DNA from: Rhea pennata
Lineage: Eukaryota; Chordata; Aves; Rheiformes; Rheidae
Direction of reading: 5' to 3'
Length of the DNA stretch: 64,000 bases
NCBI RefSeq assembly: GCF_028389875.1
Contig: NC_084663.1
Coordinates: 214,358,876 to 214,422,875, forward strand
Shown: one piece after another, positions 38,181 to 55,735 of the stretch
Numbering within the stretch: the first letter of the stretch is position 1
Layout of the letters: each line of letters opens with the position of its first letter
Program-made: the position numbers and the translations under genes
The notes under the pieces: model-generated
Databases searched by the model: none
What the model saw: only the letters and a program-made list of their open reading frames with translations
What the model was told of the DNA's origin: nothing

Positions 38181-39983
38181 TGTTTGCAGCCGTCGGAGGT
38201 GGAATTTGCACCTTGAGATCGTTAAGGCACTGCAGATGTGTTTTTTTTTTTCTTAGCTCAGAGAAATGCACTGGTAATTGGGGGGATAAATTAGTAGTGG
38301 GGGGGCCCATGGTGCCTGCAGGAATAGCGGGCTACACACATCAAAAATCAGGGAAAAAATTGCAACATCTTTGCACTGAGCTGCCTCAAACCCAAAGAAC
38401 TGCTTTTATTCAACCCCCGTTTCCCCTTATCTGGGCAAATCCACGTAGGACATTTGAAGGCTATTTTGCATTTTTGCAGAAGCAGTTTGGTGCTGGCAGG
38501 CACCGGAAGAGGCCGAGATTACAAGTTTTAGGATTTTACTTCTCATTTCACGAGGAAGAACAGAAATTGTGCATGGGAAGTTATTGCCCGGGGGGGCGGG
38601 GGGGTGAAGGTGGAGCGATTCAGAGCCCGGCAGAGCGCACCAGCTGCCACCGGGAGTTTAAAGGAGCTTCTCTCCTTTCTCAGTGGCACACGCCGCTGGC
38701 ACAGGCGAGCAACGTTGCGCCTGCCTTGCACCACGACCGGCAGCGAGAACAGCACCAAGCCTGAGCGCACTGGCTGTCTGCAATCAGTAAATCTTTTTTT
38801 TTTTTTTCCTCCATGGCAAAGTAGTGCTAAAGACCAGCAAATACTGCTATAAAAAACCCACTGGGGGGCAAATCCTGATCATTTATGCAGATGCAAAGCC
38901 CCACTGAAGGCAAGGAAGCTGCTCCCGATATACCCTAGGGTATGCAACAACGTGATGCTCCAGGTGCCTCAAGGCACCTCCTAGTGAATCCCTCCAGGAA
39001 GGAGGCTGAGCTCTGAACATCACCGTCATGATGCCTTCAGGAGCATTTAGGCACGTTAACGTCATTAAAGACTGCAGCGTAAAGTACCTGCTCGGGTGCA
39101 AAACGCCAAGGGAACGCTTCGTTCAGGCCCTTCCTCCTCTGCGCAGTCACCCTGGAAAAGAAAGAAAAAAAGGAGGAGGGGAAAAAAAGCCAGGAGCCTT
39201 CAGGTTGCTGAAATGACTTCATGTTTGGCACCCACGAGGTTGCCCGCTGATGGAGACCCCTTGGCACTTTGCCCCTGTAACAGCTTTTTTTGTGCGAATT
39301 ACACAGCGTGGATGAATTCAGCCGTAACACCGGGTACCGGGAAGGGATGACGGAGATGCTCTTTCTCACGGCCAGGAGCAAACCCCTAGCTGGCTGGGAC
39401 AGACCTGCCGTTATCTGCTCCGGCTGTTATCAAGGTCACGTTGCTGGAAACCACGCTGCGAGCAACATGATCGCCGAGACGCACGGTTTGCTTTGCTATT
39501 GTAGCTCCAGCAAGCTGGTTTATAGCAGCTGATGGGTTGGGGTGGCTCAAAGAGCTCCCTCTGGGGTGCTGAGGACCTACTCGCATGGCACCATGAGAGC
39601 AGAAAGATGTCACTTTTTGATGCTAGAATTGGCATTCTGGGGAGCTGGGCAGTGAAAAGCTGAGATGATCCTAGTCCAAGGTGCTTGCAAGATGACAACC
39701 CAGCTTTGAGGGCAGAATATGCAAAACTGGATGCTATCTTCTACCCTAGCAACAAGCGATATGCGCCGAGACCCCTGTCTTCTGAGGGCAGCGACAAATT
39801 CGTGGAGCCAAAACCAACGTTCACGGCGGGGGAGGCGGAAGGAAGTCACACGGAGATTGGAAGCAAAGGAAGATGTGGACAGACCTCAGCTAAACAGCAC
39901 AACGATGCAGCCTGCCCCCGCCAGCGTGACCACTGGCTCTGCGTAAATCACCGGGTGGTACCTAAAACATTGCCACCGTGGGG

Positions 39984-40022
39984 AGATGCATGGATGGGTG
40001 GATGGATGGATGGATGGTTGAT
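39984..40022. repeat. (TGGA)n microsatellite
   Basis: Imperfect tetranucleotide array 'tggatgggtggatggatgga' passing into 'ttgatagata'. Confidence 0.85.
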
Positions 40023-40216
40023 AGATATATTGCTACAAGATACAGACATATGGAGGCTTTCTAGCTGCCCAAAACTTGGCCACCAGGTCACTGCCGAGCC
40101 AAACGCGGCTCCCTGGGGGTGTCACCCAACAGGGGACATTTCAGAAGGCCAGGTGTGGCTCAGGCTGCAGATGTCGAACCTTGCCTGCGCTTGCTCTGCT
40201 TGCAGCCGGTCTGCGA

Positions 40217-40267
40217 GGAGGTGCAAAAAAAAAATAAAAATAAAATAAAATAAGCGGGGGGGGGGCA
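40217..40267. repeat. A-rich (AAAAT)n tract followed by a poly(G) run
   Basis: AAAAT/AAAT units are followed directly by a 10-G run, at the upstream edge of the SERPINH1 CpG island. Confidence 0.8.
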
Positions 40268-40528
40268 ATGTTTGGCTTAGAGGAGCCCCAGATCCATCCC
40301 GCTCGCCCGTCCCTGCTGCGAGGGCCGGCTCAGAGCAGCCGGCGGGGGAAGCTCCAGCCGTGCCTGGAGAAGGAGGGACCCCACCAGCACCACCACCAGC
40401 ACCATCCCCGCCTTGCAGTCACCGGGGGCCGGGCGCTCCGTGCTATTGGTGGGATGTCCGGAGAGACTGGCCGGATCCTCCCCCTTCCTCTCTCTCCCTC
40501 CCCGGGCGTTTTGGGGGAGGGTTTCGTG

Positions 40529-40546
40529 TTTTTTTTTTTTTTTTTT
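40529..40546. repeat. Poly(T) run in the SERPINH1 promoter
   Basis: Eighteen T residues end ten bases upstream of the heat-shock element. Such a tract may exclude nucleosomes (inference). Confidence 0.85.
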
Positions 40547-40556
40547 CTTCCCAACT

Positions 40557-40569
40557 TTCCAGAAGTTTC
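40557..40569 (+). promoter_or_regulatory. SERPINH1: Heat-shock element of SERPINH1
   Basis: A perfect three-unit HSE: TTC, two bases, GAA, two bases, TTC, the binding site of a trimeric HSF1. It ends 12 bases upstream of the TATA box. HSP47 is known to be heat-inducible through an HSE, so position and sequence fit. Confidence 0.85.
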
Positions 40570-40581
40570 TCCGCGGCCCCT

Positions 40582-40587
40582 TATATA
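40582..40587 (+). promoter_or_regulatory. SERPINH1: TATA box of SERPINH1
   Basis: TATATA inside 'cttatataccc', flanked by GC-rich sequence. A start site is expected about 25-32 bases downstream, near 40612. Confidence 0.8.
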
Positions 40588-40611
40588 CCCCCTCCGCGGC
40601 ACCGCGCGGGC

Positions 40612-40666
40612 TATAGGGCAGCCGAGCGTCCTCCGCATCGCGCCGTGCCGTGCCGTGCCGCGCCAG
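40612..40666 (+). other. SERPINH1: SERPINH1 exon 1 (5' UTR, non-coding)
   Basis: The start is inferred from the TATA position. The end is set by the strong donor CAG|GTAAGG at 40666/40667. No ATG is used here; the exon contains GCCGT repeats. Intron 1 runs to about 42878 and remains CpG-rich in its first 450 bases. Confidence 0.7.
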
Positions 40667-42912
40667 GTAAGGCGAGCGCCGGGAGGCGGCTGCAGCAGCC
40701 CCATGGGCGGGCGGGGTGAAGGGGGGATATTTGGGGGGGGGGGGTGCAGTGGCGTGGAGAGGGGGAAGATGAGGCTGCCCCACAAGCCGGATCCGTTTTG
40801 CCCCTCTTCTGCTAGAAGAAAAACCCTAAAATATCCTTACCACCCCCTCCGCCCTCCAAGCTTACTAGAGGTGCTCGCAGCTAAAGCTGCCCCCGGTGTT
40901 TGCACCCTGGACAGTTTTCTTTTTCCAAGAGGTGAAAGAAAGAAAGAAAAAAGGAGGAGCCGCTCGGAGGGTTGCGCGCATGCAGCTGGCTTCGACGAGG
41001 GCCGGGATCGCAGCCCGCTGCCGGCCGGGCGGCTCCGCGGGCTGCCACGCTGGCACCGAGGATGTCACCGAGCGCACGCTCCCGGAGCCGTGCCCGGCCC
41101 CGTTGCCATCCTAGGTTACGAATTCGGTAATAATCTCCTCCTCCGGCCAAAGATGGGTAAAATCACTCTGTCCCGCCGCGGGCGAGACTCTTCAGTCTAC
41201 GGAGTAATGAACTTTTTTTGTAGCTGGAGGATGTAAGCGCTGCGGGCTGCGTGTTGCTCGCAAGAGAACTACTCCGTGTATCTGTTTTTCTTTCAGAATG
41301 AAAAAGGCAAACGTTGACCTCACTATGAAAGAGTTTCAAGGTATCTTTAGAACTAAAAGGAGAGAGGGAAAAGGAAAAATTAAGAAAAAAAAAACTCTCA
41401 GTTTTTAAATGCTTGTCAAACCCGACGCTAAGGCGCGTCAAGGACAGTTTTGAGCCCGTTGCACAGGTCTTTTCTCCTGGGCAGCCAGGACAGCTCTTCC
41501 CTTCAGCGGAAGGCATATTCTCCAAAGGATCACAGGATACAAACTCCCTCTTTTTCTGAGGCTGCGTAATCCCAACTCTGGCAGCGGGTCCCTGGTGCAG
41601 CCGCCCGGCTCCTCGCTTTGCTGCATGCGTGTTTCCTTCCATGCGTAATCCCAGGGGGCCCTTCGCTTCCTGCTCTCTTGGCTTTAACTCTGAAGCCGCC
41701 GTTGCTGCCGTTCCAGTCTGCGCACGCAACGAGCGGCCCGCGAGGCCGGCCCCGAGCAGGGTGGGAGGACGTGGCCGAGGAATGTAATTCCACTGTAGCC
41801 CTGGGCGTGATGTTGCCTGCTGCAAAAAAAAAAAGAGGCTTGTTTGGGGCACGGAGGTGGAATTTAAATCCTAGCGATCTGCTATCAGGAAGCTTTGCAG
41901 CAGCAGCAGTGTGAAGTCAGGAGGGAGGGTTCAGGGGCAGGTTATAGCCTTGGAGGCAGGAGGTTTGAGCTGCCTTTTGGGTATATTTTTTGCTGTGCGC
42001 TCAGTAGAGGAGGAGTCTGAACAACTCACTTGGGAGTAGATGTTTACCCTTGAGACTCACAGGGTCCCTGAAGAGTTTTCAGGAGGGCTTCAGAACTAGC
42101 CTGAAGATATACTTAAAATCCCTAGAGCATTTGAGAGCCCTCACTGGGGATGAGCACACTTAGGTTGTGATGAGATGCATCTATCTGGTGCGTGTAGGTG
42201 TTGGGAAGGGGCTTTGCTGATGGAGAGGAGGGGTTCACCATCTGCTTTGTCCCCCTGCCTTCCTGACAGAGCTGATCAGAGCCAGATCTTCCCAGGGGAC
42301 CCCCTTTGACCAAGCTTGGTGGGAGCTCATGTGCTCCATCTAGTGCCTAGAAAGCTAAGCGCTCAAGATACTGAGCTGGAGTCCTCAGAGAGGAATGATC
42401 CCTTCTGTACCCTGACCACAGCAGCCTCGACATTGACAGGCAGCACAGGATTACGTGGCCCTCGGACAGCAGAAACATCCTGTTTTTAGCTTTTCCTTAC
42501 CAGGGCATAGGTCTGACCTGCTACTCTGGAGATAGAAAAATCTCTTGCTCCTATTTCCTGGGCCCTCCCCAGCTCCTTTAATGTAAGTGAATGCAAAGCA
42601 ATACATCAAAACCTGTTTAAAAGGGAAGCTTTCATTGAAAATGCACAGGCCCAGCATGTCATAGCGCAGCCTGGACTTTTGACACATTAATACATTGGCC
42701 CAGGGGAAAAACCTGATGTAGAGTTGGGGTGCTGTGACCACAAGTGAAGTGTTGGTGCATCTGCTTTGGCTCTCTGTCACTGGAGCCTTGGAGCGGGTTT
42801 CACTGGAAGAGCTCTTGGGATGTATGAATGCTCCAGGAAGGGTTTGGGTCATGCTAACGGTGGACATTTCTTGCCCAGCAGGTCGCCAGAGGTGTTGGGT
42901 GCTACCAAAACC

Positions 42913-44907
42913 ATGTGGAGTATTCTGGCACTCGCTCTCTGCAGCTTTGCTGCAGCTGTGCCCTCAGAGGACAGGAAGCTGAGCGACAAGGCGACAACGT
43001 TGGCTGACCGCAGCGCAACGCTGGCCTTCAACCTCTACCATGCCATGGCAAAAGACAAGAACATGGAGAACATTCTGCTGTCCCCGGTGGTCGTGGCCTC
43101 TTCCCTTGGCCTTGTGTCCCTCGGGGGCAAGGCGACAACAGCTTCCCAAGCCAAGGCAGTGCTCAGCGTGGACAAATTGAATGATGACTACGTGCACAGT
43201 GGGTTGTCGGAGCTCCTGAACGAGGTCAGCAACAGCACAGCCCGCAACGTTACGTGGAAGATTGGGAACCGCTTATATGGCCCAGCCTCCATCAACTTTG
43301 CTGATGACTTTGTGAAGAACAGCAAGAAGCACTACAACTATGAGCACTCCAAGATCAACTTCCGGGACAAGAGGAGTGCCCTGAAATCCATCAATGAGTG
43401 GGCAGCCCAGACCACGGATGGGAAGCTCCCAGAGGTCACTAAAGATGTGGAGAAAACTGATGGAGCCCTCATTGTCAACGCCATGTTCTTCAAACGTAAG
43501 TTCTACCTGCAGTTATTCAGACGAGTGACCCAGCTCCTAGCTTGAGTCCATACATCCCAAATGGAAATGTAAACAAATCCTGGGTCCACTAAGGCCAGCT
43601 CTGTTCAGAGCAGGGTATTAAAAATTATGTGAAATTAGCATCCATTCCCATTCTTACGAGCTGAATTTCTCTCTTCTGTAGCTCACTGGGATGAGAAGTT
43701 CCATCATAAGATGGTGGACAACCGTGGCTTCATGGTGACCCGTTCCTACACTGTGGGAGTTCCCATGATGCATCGCACAGGTAAGTTGCAAACCTGCTGC
43801 TCCATGCCAAGACCATTTGGGATTACACTCGTTTCTGCTCTGTTACCCAGTTTTCCACTAACTGATTCCATGCTTTGGGTCCTCTGCAATGAGTGAGGGA
43901 AAACGAAGTGGGGTGTGCTTATTCTATTGATTTTGAGCTCTCAATGAGAAGAGAAAATCCATGCTTACTATGAAGCACTTGGCTGCTAGGAAGAGATCCT
44001 AGCTCATTACGCAAGCGAGAGCAGTAGTTTTGAGATGTTGCCAACTCTGCTGGTGCCAGTTCCTGACGCGGTATTGAGGCATCATTGCTTTGCCAGTCAG
44101 AAGGCCCAGGGTGAATTCACGACAGGATTGTGGGAAGCTTTACCTGTGCCCTGCATCTCATCATTTGCTGCCTCTGTTTCTGACTTACCAAGGTCTCTAC
44201 AACTACTATGATGATGAGACAGAGAGGCTTCAGGTGGTAGAGATGCCGCTTGCTCACAGACTCTCCAGCATGATCTTTATCATGCCAAACCATGTGGAGC
44301 CACTGGAGAGGGTTGAGAAACTGCTGAACAAGGAGCAACTAAAGACCTGGTCTAGCAAGATGAAGAAGAGATCAGTGGCCGTCTCATTGCCTAAAGTCAT
44401 TCTGGAAGTCAGCCACGATCTTCAGGTAAAGGTGGTCCTTGAAGAGAGCAAGTAGGCCTTGCAGTTCTTGGGGGGGCAGGGGAGGGAAGACAACAAGGTG
44501 CTGTCTATGCCATGCAGCCTCTTCCCCAGTGGTTATGCTGACCATGGATGGAAAGGATTGTAGTGTCATGTCTGGGAGGGTGGCTGACGTCTTTCTCCTT
44601 CTAGAAACACTTGGCTGACCTGGGCCTGACAGAAGCCATTGACAAAACCAAGGCTGACCTTTCGAAGATCTCCGGCAAGAAAGACCTTTACCTGTCCAAT
44701 GTCTTCCATGCTGCTGCACTCGAATGGGACACAGAAGGGAACCCCTACGATGCTGACATCTATGGCCGAGAGGAGATGAGGAACCCCAAGCTCTTCTATG
44801 CTGACCACCCCTTCATCTTCATGATTAAGGACAATAAAACCAGCTCCATTCTCTTTATCGGCAGACTCGTGAGGCCCAAAGGGGACAAGATGCGTGATGA
44901 GTTGTAG
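42913..44907 (+). CDS. SERPINH1: Serpin H1 / HSP47, collagen-specific ER chaperone
   Basis: The coding exons are 42913-43495, 43682-43780, 44193-44425 and 44605-44907, all with GT/AG borders and consistent phases. They give 405 residues, the size I recall for chicken HSP47. HSP47 binds folded procollagen triple helices in the ER and is recycled from the cis-Golgi through KDEL receptors. The first about 16 residues are a signal peptide ([16 protein letters not shown]). Serpin features include NAMFF near residue 189 and a reactive-loop region around 341-366. HSP47 is a non-inhibitory serpin. The C-terminal YADHPF block (370-375) contains D372, which by counting from the C-terminus corresponds to the collagen-arginine-contacting Asp385 of mammals. 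N-glycosylation sequons are at N107, N112 and N382. The C-terminus is RDEL, the ER-retrieval signal. The exon before the ATG starts at a NAGNAG acceptor (AG at 42877-42878 or 42880-42881). No defects are seen. Confidence 0.98.
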
Positions 44908-46835
44908 TTGGGATTTTTTTCCAGAGATTGGTTTGTGTTTTTAGTGTGAGGGATTGGAAAAAGGGGAAACACTATTTTGTATCCTTCTTGAACTATGGGT
45001 GCTATTCAGACCAGGGTGCATTTTGATGAGAAACCAGCATACACTTTTTACCTCACCCCGAAATACTCTATTGCACAAACCCACCTCCAGAGAGGAACAG
45101 GGGAGTCTGGCACAAGAGGGTCACCAGGAGTGGAAGGGAGCTGGCACGCACTGTCTCAAGCTATTGGTATCTTCAGCTGATCAGGCTGATGCTTGGTTCC
45201 TCCCTGCACTAGAATTAAGCCTTCTGCTAAGAACCTTGCAGCTGCCATCAGCCCTGCAAAGGCACAAGCCCTCCACCCTTCCATCTGCAATGCTTCTGCA
45301 CATCTAGCTCTGCCACTTACTTTTCTCCCTTTACTCCTTTACTACCTCCCAGTATCCATGGGGTACTGCACCGGAGCTGCTCTGGTTGCTTTGCTGAAGT
45401 TGTTTGTAGAGAAGGTAGGAGTATGCCTCATTCTTCTTCAATCTGAGAACTAAGATTGCATGGAGTCATGCCCTTCTGTCTGGTCTAACTCTGCTCCTGA
45501 TGATTGTTTAGATGCTTCAGCCCAAGCAAAAGCCATCAGCTCCTTAACTAGAGGGGCATTGCAAAGACAGGTGCAGCTTTGCTCTGCAGCAAACACTCCA
45601 TAAAAAAGTGGCTCGGAGGGTTAAGAGTGTCAGCAGGGAGGCCAAAGAGCAAATAGGCTCCTAGGGAGTGACAGATGCACCTGAGGGTCCCTTCAGCACT
45701 CCTGCAAGTCTGAGGAAATGACTGTGAGTGGCTGTGCTTCACCTCTCTAGGACCGTGAAGGGGCTCTTGGGTCAACATCTGTAGTTAAACATCTTTTACC
45801 AAGCAAGCTGAGGAACTTCACTTCTCCTGGTGCTTTTGCATATGGCTGGGAAGAGATTCAGTTTACACTGTGAAGGTTCTCCCAATTACTACCAGGGCTG
45901 GTACCCATCAGCTCCTGTAGAAGCCCAAGGGATTCCTGCTGGCATGTCGGAGGAACATGGACCAGCTTTTGCTTTCACTTTGTTTAAATACAAAGCTTTA
46001 GAGCTGCCATTGCCTGACTTCCTAATGACCCTTTTTTTGCAGCTCCTCTCTTTTCCTTAATACTTTAGCTCCCCGTTGGCTGACCTGGATAAGGGCACAC
46101 TGAAAAACAAACCTTGTCATGCACTCGGAGACATTGCAAAGCAAGTAATGACGAGATTATTAACACGAGAAAAAATCCACATACCATAATCTAAATGCCA
46201 GTTGTTTGGAACCAGCAAGGACAGTGACTGCACTGTTTTTCTGAGTATGGTTCCCTGCCAATGCATTTGCTGTCAGGTTGCTATACAAGCCCAGTACTGC
46301 ATCGTTTCAGACCATACTTTGGACTATTTCCACTTATTTATTAACAGTTAAGTCTCTTATTAGGCCTAACCTTGTAGAGCCAAAACTATAGCAACTTACG
46401 CCTCCAACGTTTGACCTGACCATGTCTTCTGCAGGTATGCAAGGTTACACAACTGCAGAAAGGGGTACGTGCCCTAATTCACGTAACAGACCAGCAGGAA
46501 GGAGAGTTCTGTCCTTAGTCTCTTCCCAGTCCATTCTCCAAGGCACTTTGGGGGAGAGGGGAGGAATCCACAAGGCTGTTGTATCCAAATGCACAGGAAG
46601 CCTAAAACTCAAGTGTGTATGCTAGACACTACGCGAGGAATCAGCGCACTGAAACCCACATGCTGTAGCACATGGAGAACAGGGAGGAGAAGGGGAGGGC
46701 ACGGCAAGAACACAGTGTGGGATATTGTGAATAATTTGCATCATGTGGATGCAGTGTCTGATGGCTTTTATTGTATGTTCTTGTACCACACAATGACAGT
46801 TGTGTTATTTTGCAATAAAACTTTTTTCAATGAAC
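44908..46835 (+). other. SERPINH1: SERPINH1 3' UTR
   Basis: A long 3' UTR of about 1.9 kb follows the TAG stop. It ends after the first good polyadenylation signal, AATAAA at 46814-46819, which sits in a T-rich downstream context ('aacttttttc'). Small open frames inside it are not supported. Confidence 0.75.
46814..46819 (+). terminator. SERPINH1: SERPINH1 polyadenylation signal
   Basis: Canonical AATAAA followed by a T-rich stretch. Cleavage is expected about 15-20 bases downstream. Confidence 0.75.
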
Positions 46836-46839
46836 CTCT

Positions 46840-49461
46840 GGCAGTCGCAGTCACCTGTAAGGTTTGGAACTTAGGTAAATTCCTCATCTTTAAATCCAAC
46901 ATACCCTCCTTAATCTGCTATTTATAGATCAAAACTACACTTAATACACAGAACCATATTAATTTCCATGACATTTATGTCATGGGAAAGAGACACTATT
47001 AGCAGCTCTGCTTTTCAAATACTCAATTTTTACATTTTTCTCTTGAAGCTTTTAAGTATTCAACATCTTTAATGCTCCACAGATAAGAGGACTCGCTCCC
47101 CTCCCCTGCTCTGACATTTAATGGTGAGTAAATGGCCCAGTTAAAAAGAAAGTATGGCAGAACAGGAACAAAACTGAGCTGTTCGCTGCAGGAACTAGCC
47201 TTCCTGACCCTACAATCCAAAGCTTATCTAGCTGGGTCCAGTGGAGGGAAGACAGATGACAGAACAGGACTGCAAGAACCTCCACCACGGCTGTGGGCAT
47301 GCAGTCAGATCTTGGAGAATCCAGCAAGATCAGATCCTGCTGACTTGCGTCCTTCCTTTGCCGGGATTAACCTGCTGCTCGTTCAATCACACTACCTGCA
47401 TTGTGCAGCGTGAAGCCTCCTTCGGACACGTTGCCTTTCAAACCCTTCCCTGAGCATTGTTCCAACAGAGCAGTGCTCCAGACAAGATTCCCACCATTTT
47501 CCTTAACAGAGGTGGGAACATCAAGCAAAACAGTTCATACAAACCTTAATCATTGTGGGATAATCCTTAATGTCATCCTTAACTTCTCCCAACACCGGAT
47601 GTAGCAAGGAGACACAATGCTCATACACAATTACTTACACAGCTCTTGATCTTGCAAAAAACATCTCTTGATGCTACCAGTGACCTGTACAGTGAGATTT
47701 AATAGACAGATGGACCTGTTTGGAGGGCTTTAAACCAGAAAGTGAACCGTCTTGTTGACATGTAAATGACGTGTTGCCATTTGCAACACGGACCCAGTCA
47801 CATCAGCAGCAAGAAGACTAGAGTGAAACAGAGCACACAAATCTGATTTAAGCTGCTTTGCTGTGTGAATGCACTTTTGTCAAACAGCATAGATTGAACC
47901 AGACACTTTGAGAAATGTACAGCTGATCATCTCCTAGCATGTACAGACTTGTAAGAACTTGTACTGAGCACGAGGCTTTCCACTGCATGTCACTCAATTT
48001 CATCCTCTTCTTTTGCTTCAGGCCTTCCAGCTTTCACCCCTTCCCTGCTCCTAGGAAGTGGAAAAGCTCCCTCACATTGAAATCAGTAACTAACACTTAC
48101 ACATGTAAAAGCTGCGATTGTTAAAGCTTTCCAGTGAAAGATGTGCACAGAAACCAGCAATCAGATCTCTGAACTGAGAAGGCGACATCTGTTTCTGACA
48201 GAAACCTAACCAGCTTCCCAGCCCAGCATCCTGCCAGGCCAGGTTTCCAGGAGGCCTGCCAGGGAAACCGGGAACAGGAAGGCTGACGCTTACACAGGCT
48301 GCCTGACAGACCAGTTTCTGATGTAGTCAGTTGGGAACTCCAGTTCAGCGGTTGGCTGCCTAGTTCCTTCAGGGAGGACTCCAGAAAATGGAACTTTGTA
48401 AAAGCTGCTCCTGATGAACAGATTCTGCAGATTTACATACAACAAATTCAGTTAATGCAACAAATGGGTTCTGAATTTCTCCAAGTCTCTTTTCTTAATT
48501 GTACTGGACTTGAAAAATACATGGAGAAAGGAGCTAAGAGAGCAGAATTCTCTGCCCAAATCTTGACCAAATGCCCGTTCTGATTGCTTCAGCTGTGCTT
48601 TGCATTAGTCTACAGCAAATACAAGAGGATCACCAAGAGCAATTAAAACAAGAATGCAACTGGAGTGAAAACATATCCCTGCATACCAGCTATGCATTTT
48701 TATAGCACAAGTAGCCTTGTGATCTAATTATCAACTTCTACAAGATCTAATCACATTATCCTACAACCCATTAAAGCCACAGTTATTAATACAGTGACAA
48801 ATTAATGCACTATCTATTCAAGTCTCAAAGGAAGACAAGGTTTCCTCCAGTGCTTAAATAAACTTGTACCTCAATGCTTAGGATCTAAGTATGAAATCCA
48901 AAGCTTAGATGTTCTTTTTCAATAACTTGTCAGCAAACGTCTAGGAGCTTGTCTCATCCTGTATCTCCACCAACCAAGGTTACATCCCCCTAACAGGAGC
49001 TACAATGCTCCCATACAGCCTGTAGCCCTGAAAGCTACATACTGAACATGTTTCAGCAATGAAGAAGATGGGGGTATAGAGGTGAAAGCAGCATTTAGTA
49101 GAATACAGCAATATTCTGACTTAAGCCAGAAAGATATCAACAATTGCAACTACTTCAGACACTGCTTAAAAAGCTCCCCCTTCTGGAATAACTTGGGAGA
49201 AGAAAAGGATTGCTATGTAACTACCAGTTATGAGGACTCCAGGTTTTGGAATGTTATTCACGACCGCCTAAGTATTAGATTGTTGCATTAGCTCTACCTA
49301 TAAATCAGAATTTTGCCTCCATTCTGTTTAGATCAGGACCTGGTAAGTTCACTCTGAAAGGATAAAACAAGCTGGGGGAAATGCAAAGGAATTCTTTTCA
49401 CACCAAAGGTGGGAGCAAGGCTCTCCTGGAATACATCTTGCAAAAAAAGCAACTCCACAAA
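46840..49461. other. Intergenic gap between convergent SERPINH1 and RPS3
   Basis: About 2.6 kb of unique-looking sequence without a supported gene. Both neighbours are transcribed towards it. Confidence 0.6.
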
Positions 49462-49533
49462 CACTGTCTTTTGTGATTTTATTAAGAGATGTTTTCAGGA
49501 CAGTCAAGCTTCCGGTTGCAGATTGTACAAACC
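49462..49533 (-). other. RPS3: RPS3 exon 7 (3' UTR only)
   Basis: The last exon is non-coding. The acceptor 'ttgttgtag|GG' places its start at 49533. The polyadenylation signal AATAAA lies at 49483-49478, with cleavage expected near 49462. The short 3' UTR is typical of ribosomal protein mRNAs. Confidence 0.8.
49478..49483 (-). terminator. RPS3: RPS3 polyadenylation signal
   Basis: AATAAA on the minus strand within 'cttaataaaatcac'. Confidence 0.85.
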
Positions 49534-50181
49534 CTACAACAAAAAACAAAATACTGAGTGAGATGGTGACAAACCATTTCCCCATGACCATTCTCCTACC
49601 CCAAATACTGGAAAAACAGGTTCCAACATTCAAATAAATAGTAGCTCCCATTTCTTGCATTTCAGCAAGAACCACATTTTTTCCCCATAGGAGTATGCTT
49701 TCCTAGTCAGATCCCCTTGTTTCACTGCAGAACTTCCAGAACTCTCCTTGCTGCACACAATGCCAGCTTCAGTCAGAAAATGTCAGATGGCTACACTAGC
49801 GGCTAAGAAAGTCTTCTGGGAGAGACGTGGATTTAAACTGCCTCAAGCAAAGGCCTTAGGACCAGTATCTCCTGCTGCTCTAATGGGAGAAAGTGAACAA
49901 AGCTTTTTAAAAGCATCAAGTCGTATGTTCTCACCGGGAACAACTCAGTACACATTAAAAGAATTTCAAGCTCTTCATTTGTGTCTTAGAAGCAGCTCAT
50001 TCAGAGAGACCAGATTTCATATCTTGTTTATTTACTTGTGAAACAAGTCTATACATTGTGCTCAACACATTACTTTGACAGTCAATCCTAAACTGGGTCC
50101 CAATATATTTACTGCGTGAGGAATGTATACGCTTGACCCCATGCCGTCAACTGCACACTGCTGTGATACAAAGGTACTGAA

Positions 50182-50321
50182 CCCTTCTCAGACAAATGTC
50201 TCAAAGTCACTTAAATTCTTACCCAAGATCCCCAAATCCATGCTGTAGAACACAACATGAAGCAGGGCACTTGGACAAGGATATTCCTTTTCAGACACCT
50301 CCTCACATCTTCACTGAAGGG
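50182..50321 (-). ncRNA. Degenerate third SNORD15 (U15)-like copy, RPS3 intron 6
   Basis: This copy keeps the terminal stem pairing CCCTTC with GAAGGG, a D box CTGA at 50191-50188 and the adjacent 'catttgt' of the U15 guide. The C box reads GTGAAGA instead of GTGATGA (50314-50308), the guide has changed (GAGACATTTGT instead of GAGGCATTTGT), and the interior has diverged from the other two copies. It is probably a decaying paralogue, possibly not assembled into an snoRNP. Confidence 0.6.
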
Positions 50322-50549
50322 CCTGCTTAGCTGATTTGCTAGTTAACCATGCCTTTCAGTCCAGCCACTGTAATACCCTAAACCCCACTAAGCTGACCAC
50401 CGCATCTGGCATAGTGCAGCACCTCTGGAGGAAGAGTACAGTTGAATTCAGCTTTTCTTCCCAGCACCTTCACGGTTTTTGCGGTGGCATGACCTTTTCT
50501 GCATGGATCCTCACCACGTTAACTCCCATCGCTTGCAGGCACTTACCCC

Positions 50550-55644
<5,095 letters not shown>

Positions 55645-55650
<6 letters not shown>

Positions 55651-55735
55651 CTTGCGCCGCGCCGCCCGGCGGAAAGGAGGGAGCGCGGCCTGCCGGAAGG
55701 GCTATATGTCCCTTCCGCCGCTCGCCATTGGCCCC
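55645..55735 (-). promoter_or_regulatory. RPS3: RPS3 core promoter with TOP start region
   Basis: Read on the minus strand: a CCAAT box (55731-55727), ETS/GABP-like CGGAAG motifs near 55716 and 55697, a TATA-like CATATAG (55708-55702), then a pyrimidine tract CTCCCTCCTTTCC (about 55683-55671) that fits a 5' terminal oligopyrimidine start near 55680. The motif CAAGATGGCGG at the initiator ATG is a YY1-type site common in ribosomal protein genes. TOP mRNAs are under mTOR-dependent translational control. Confidence 0.75.

Larger units (their letters stand above)
32801..40500. other. SERPINH1 upstream region with CpG-rich patches
   Basis: No supported coding exon. Possible SINE-like traces occur just after the CR1 (32850-32880, 'tgcctcagtttcccc'). 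GC- and CpG-rich patches lie at about 34.57-35.53 kb and 37.54-38.18 kb and could be distal promoters or non-coding first exons, but no start site or splice signal can be assigned. Open frames here (155 codons at 34861-35328, 285 codons at 37907-38764) are best explained by high GC. Confidence 0.5.

Noticed and set aside
37907-38764. 285-codon plus-strand ORF
   Set aside because: It lies in a CpG-rich patch, has low-complexity translation, and has competing frames on the other strand. No domain.
40268-41236. 322-codon plus-strand ORF across the SERPINH1 promoter
   Set aside because: It runs through the HSE, TATA box, exon 1 donor and homopolymers in a CpG island; high GC removes stop codons. 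It is not a gene.
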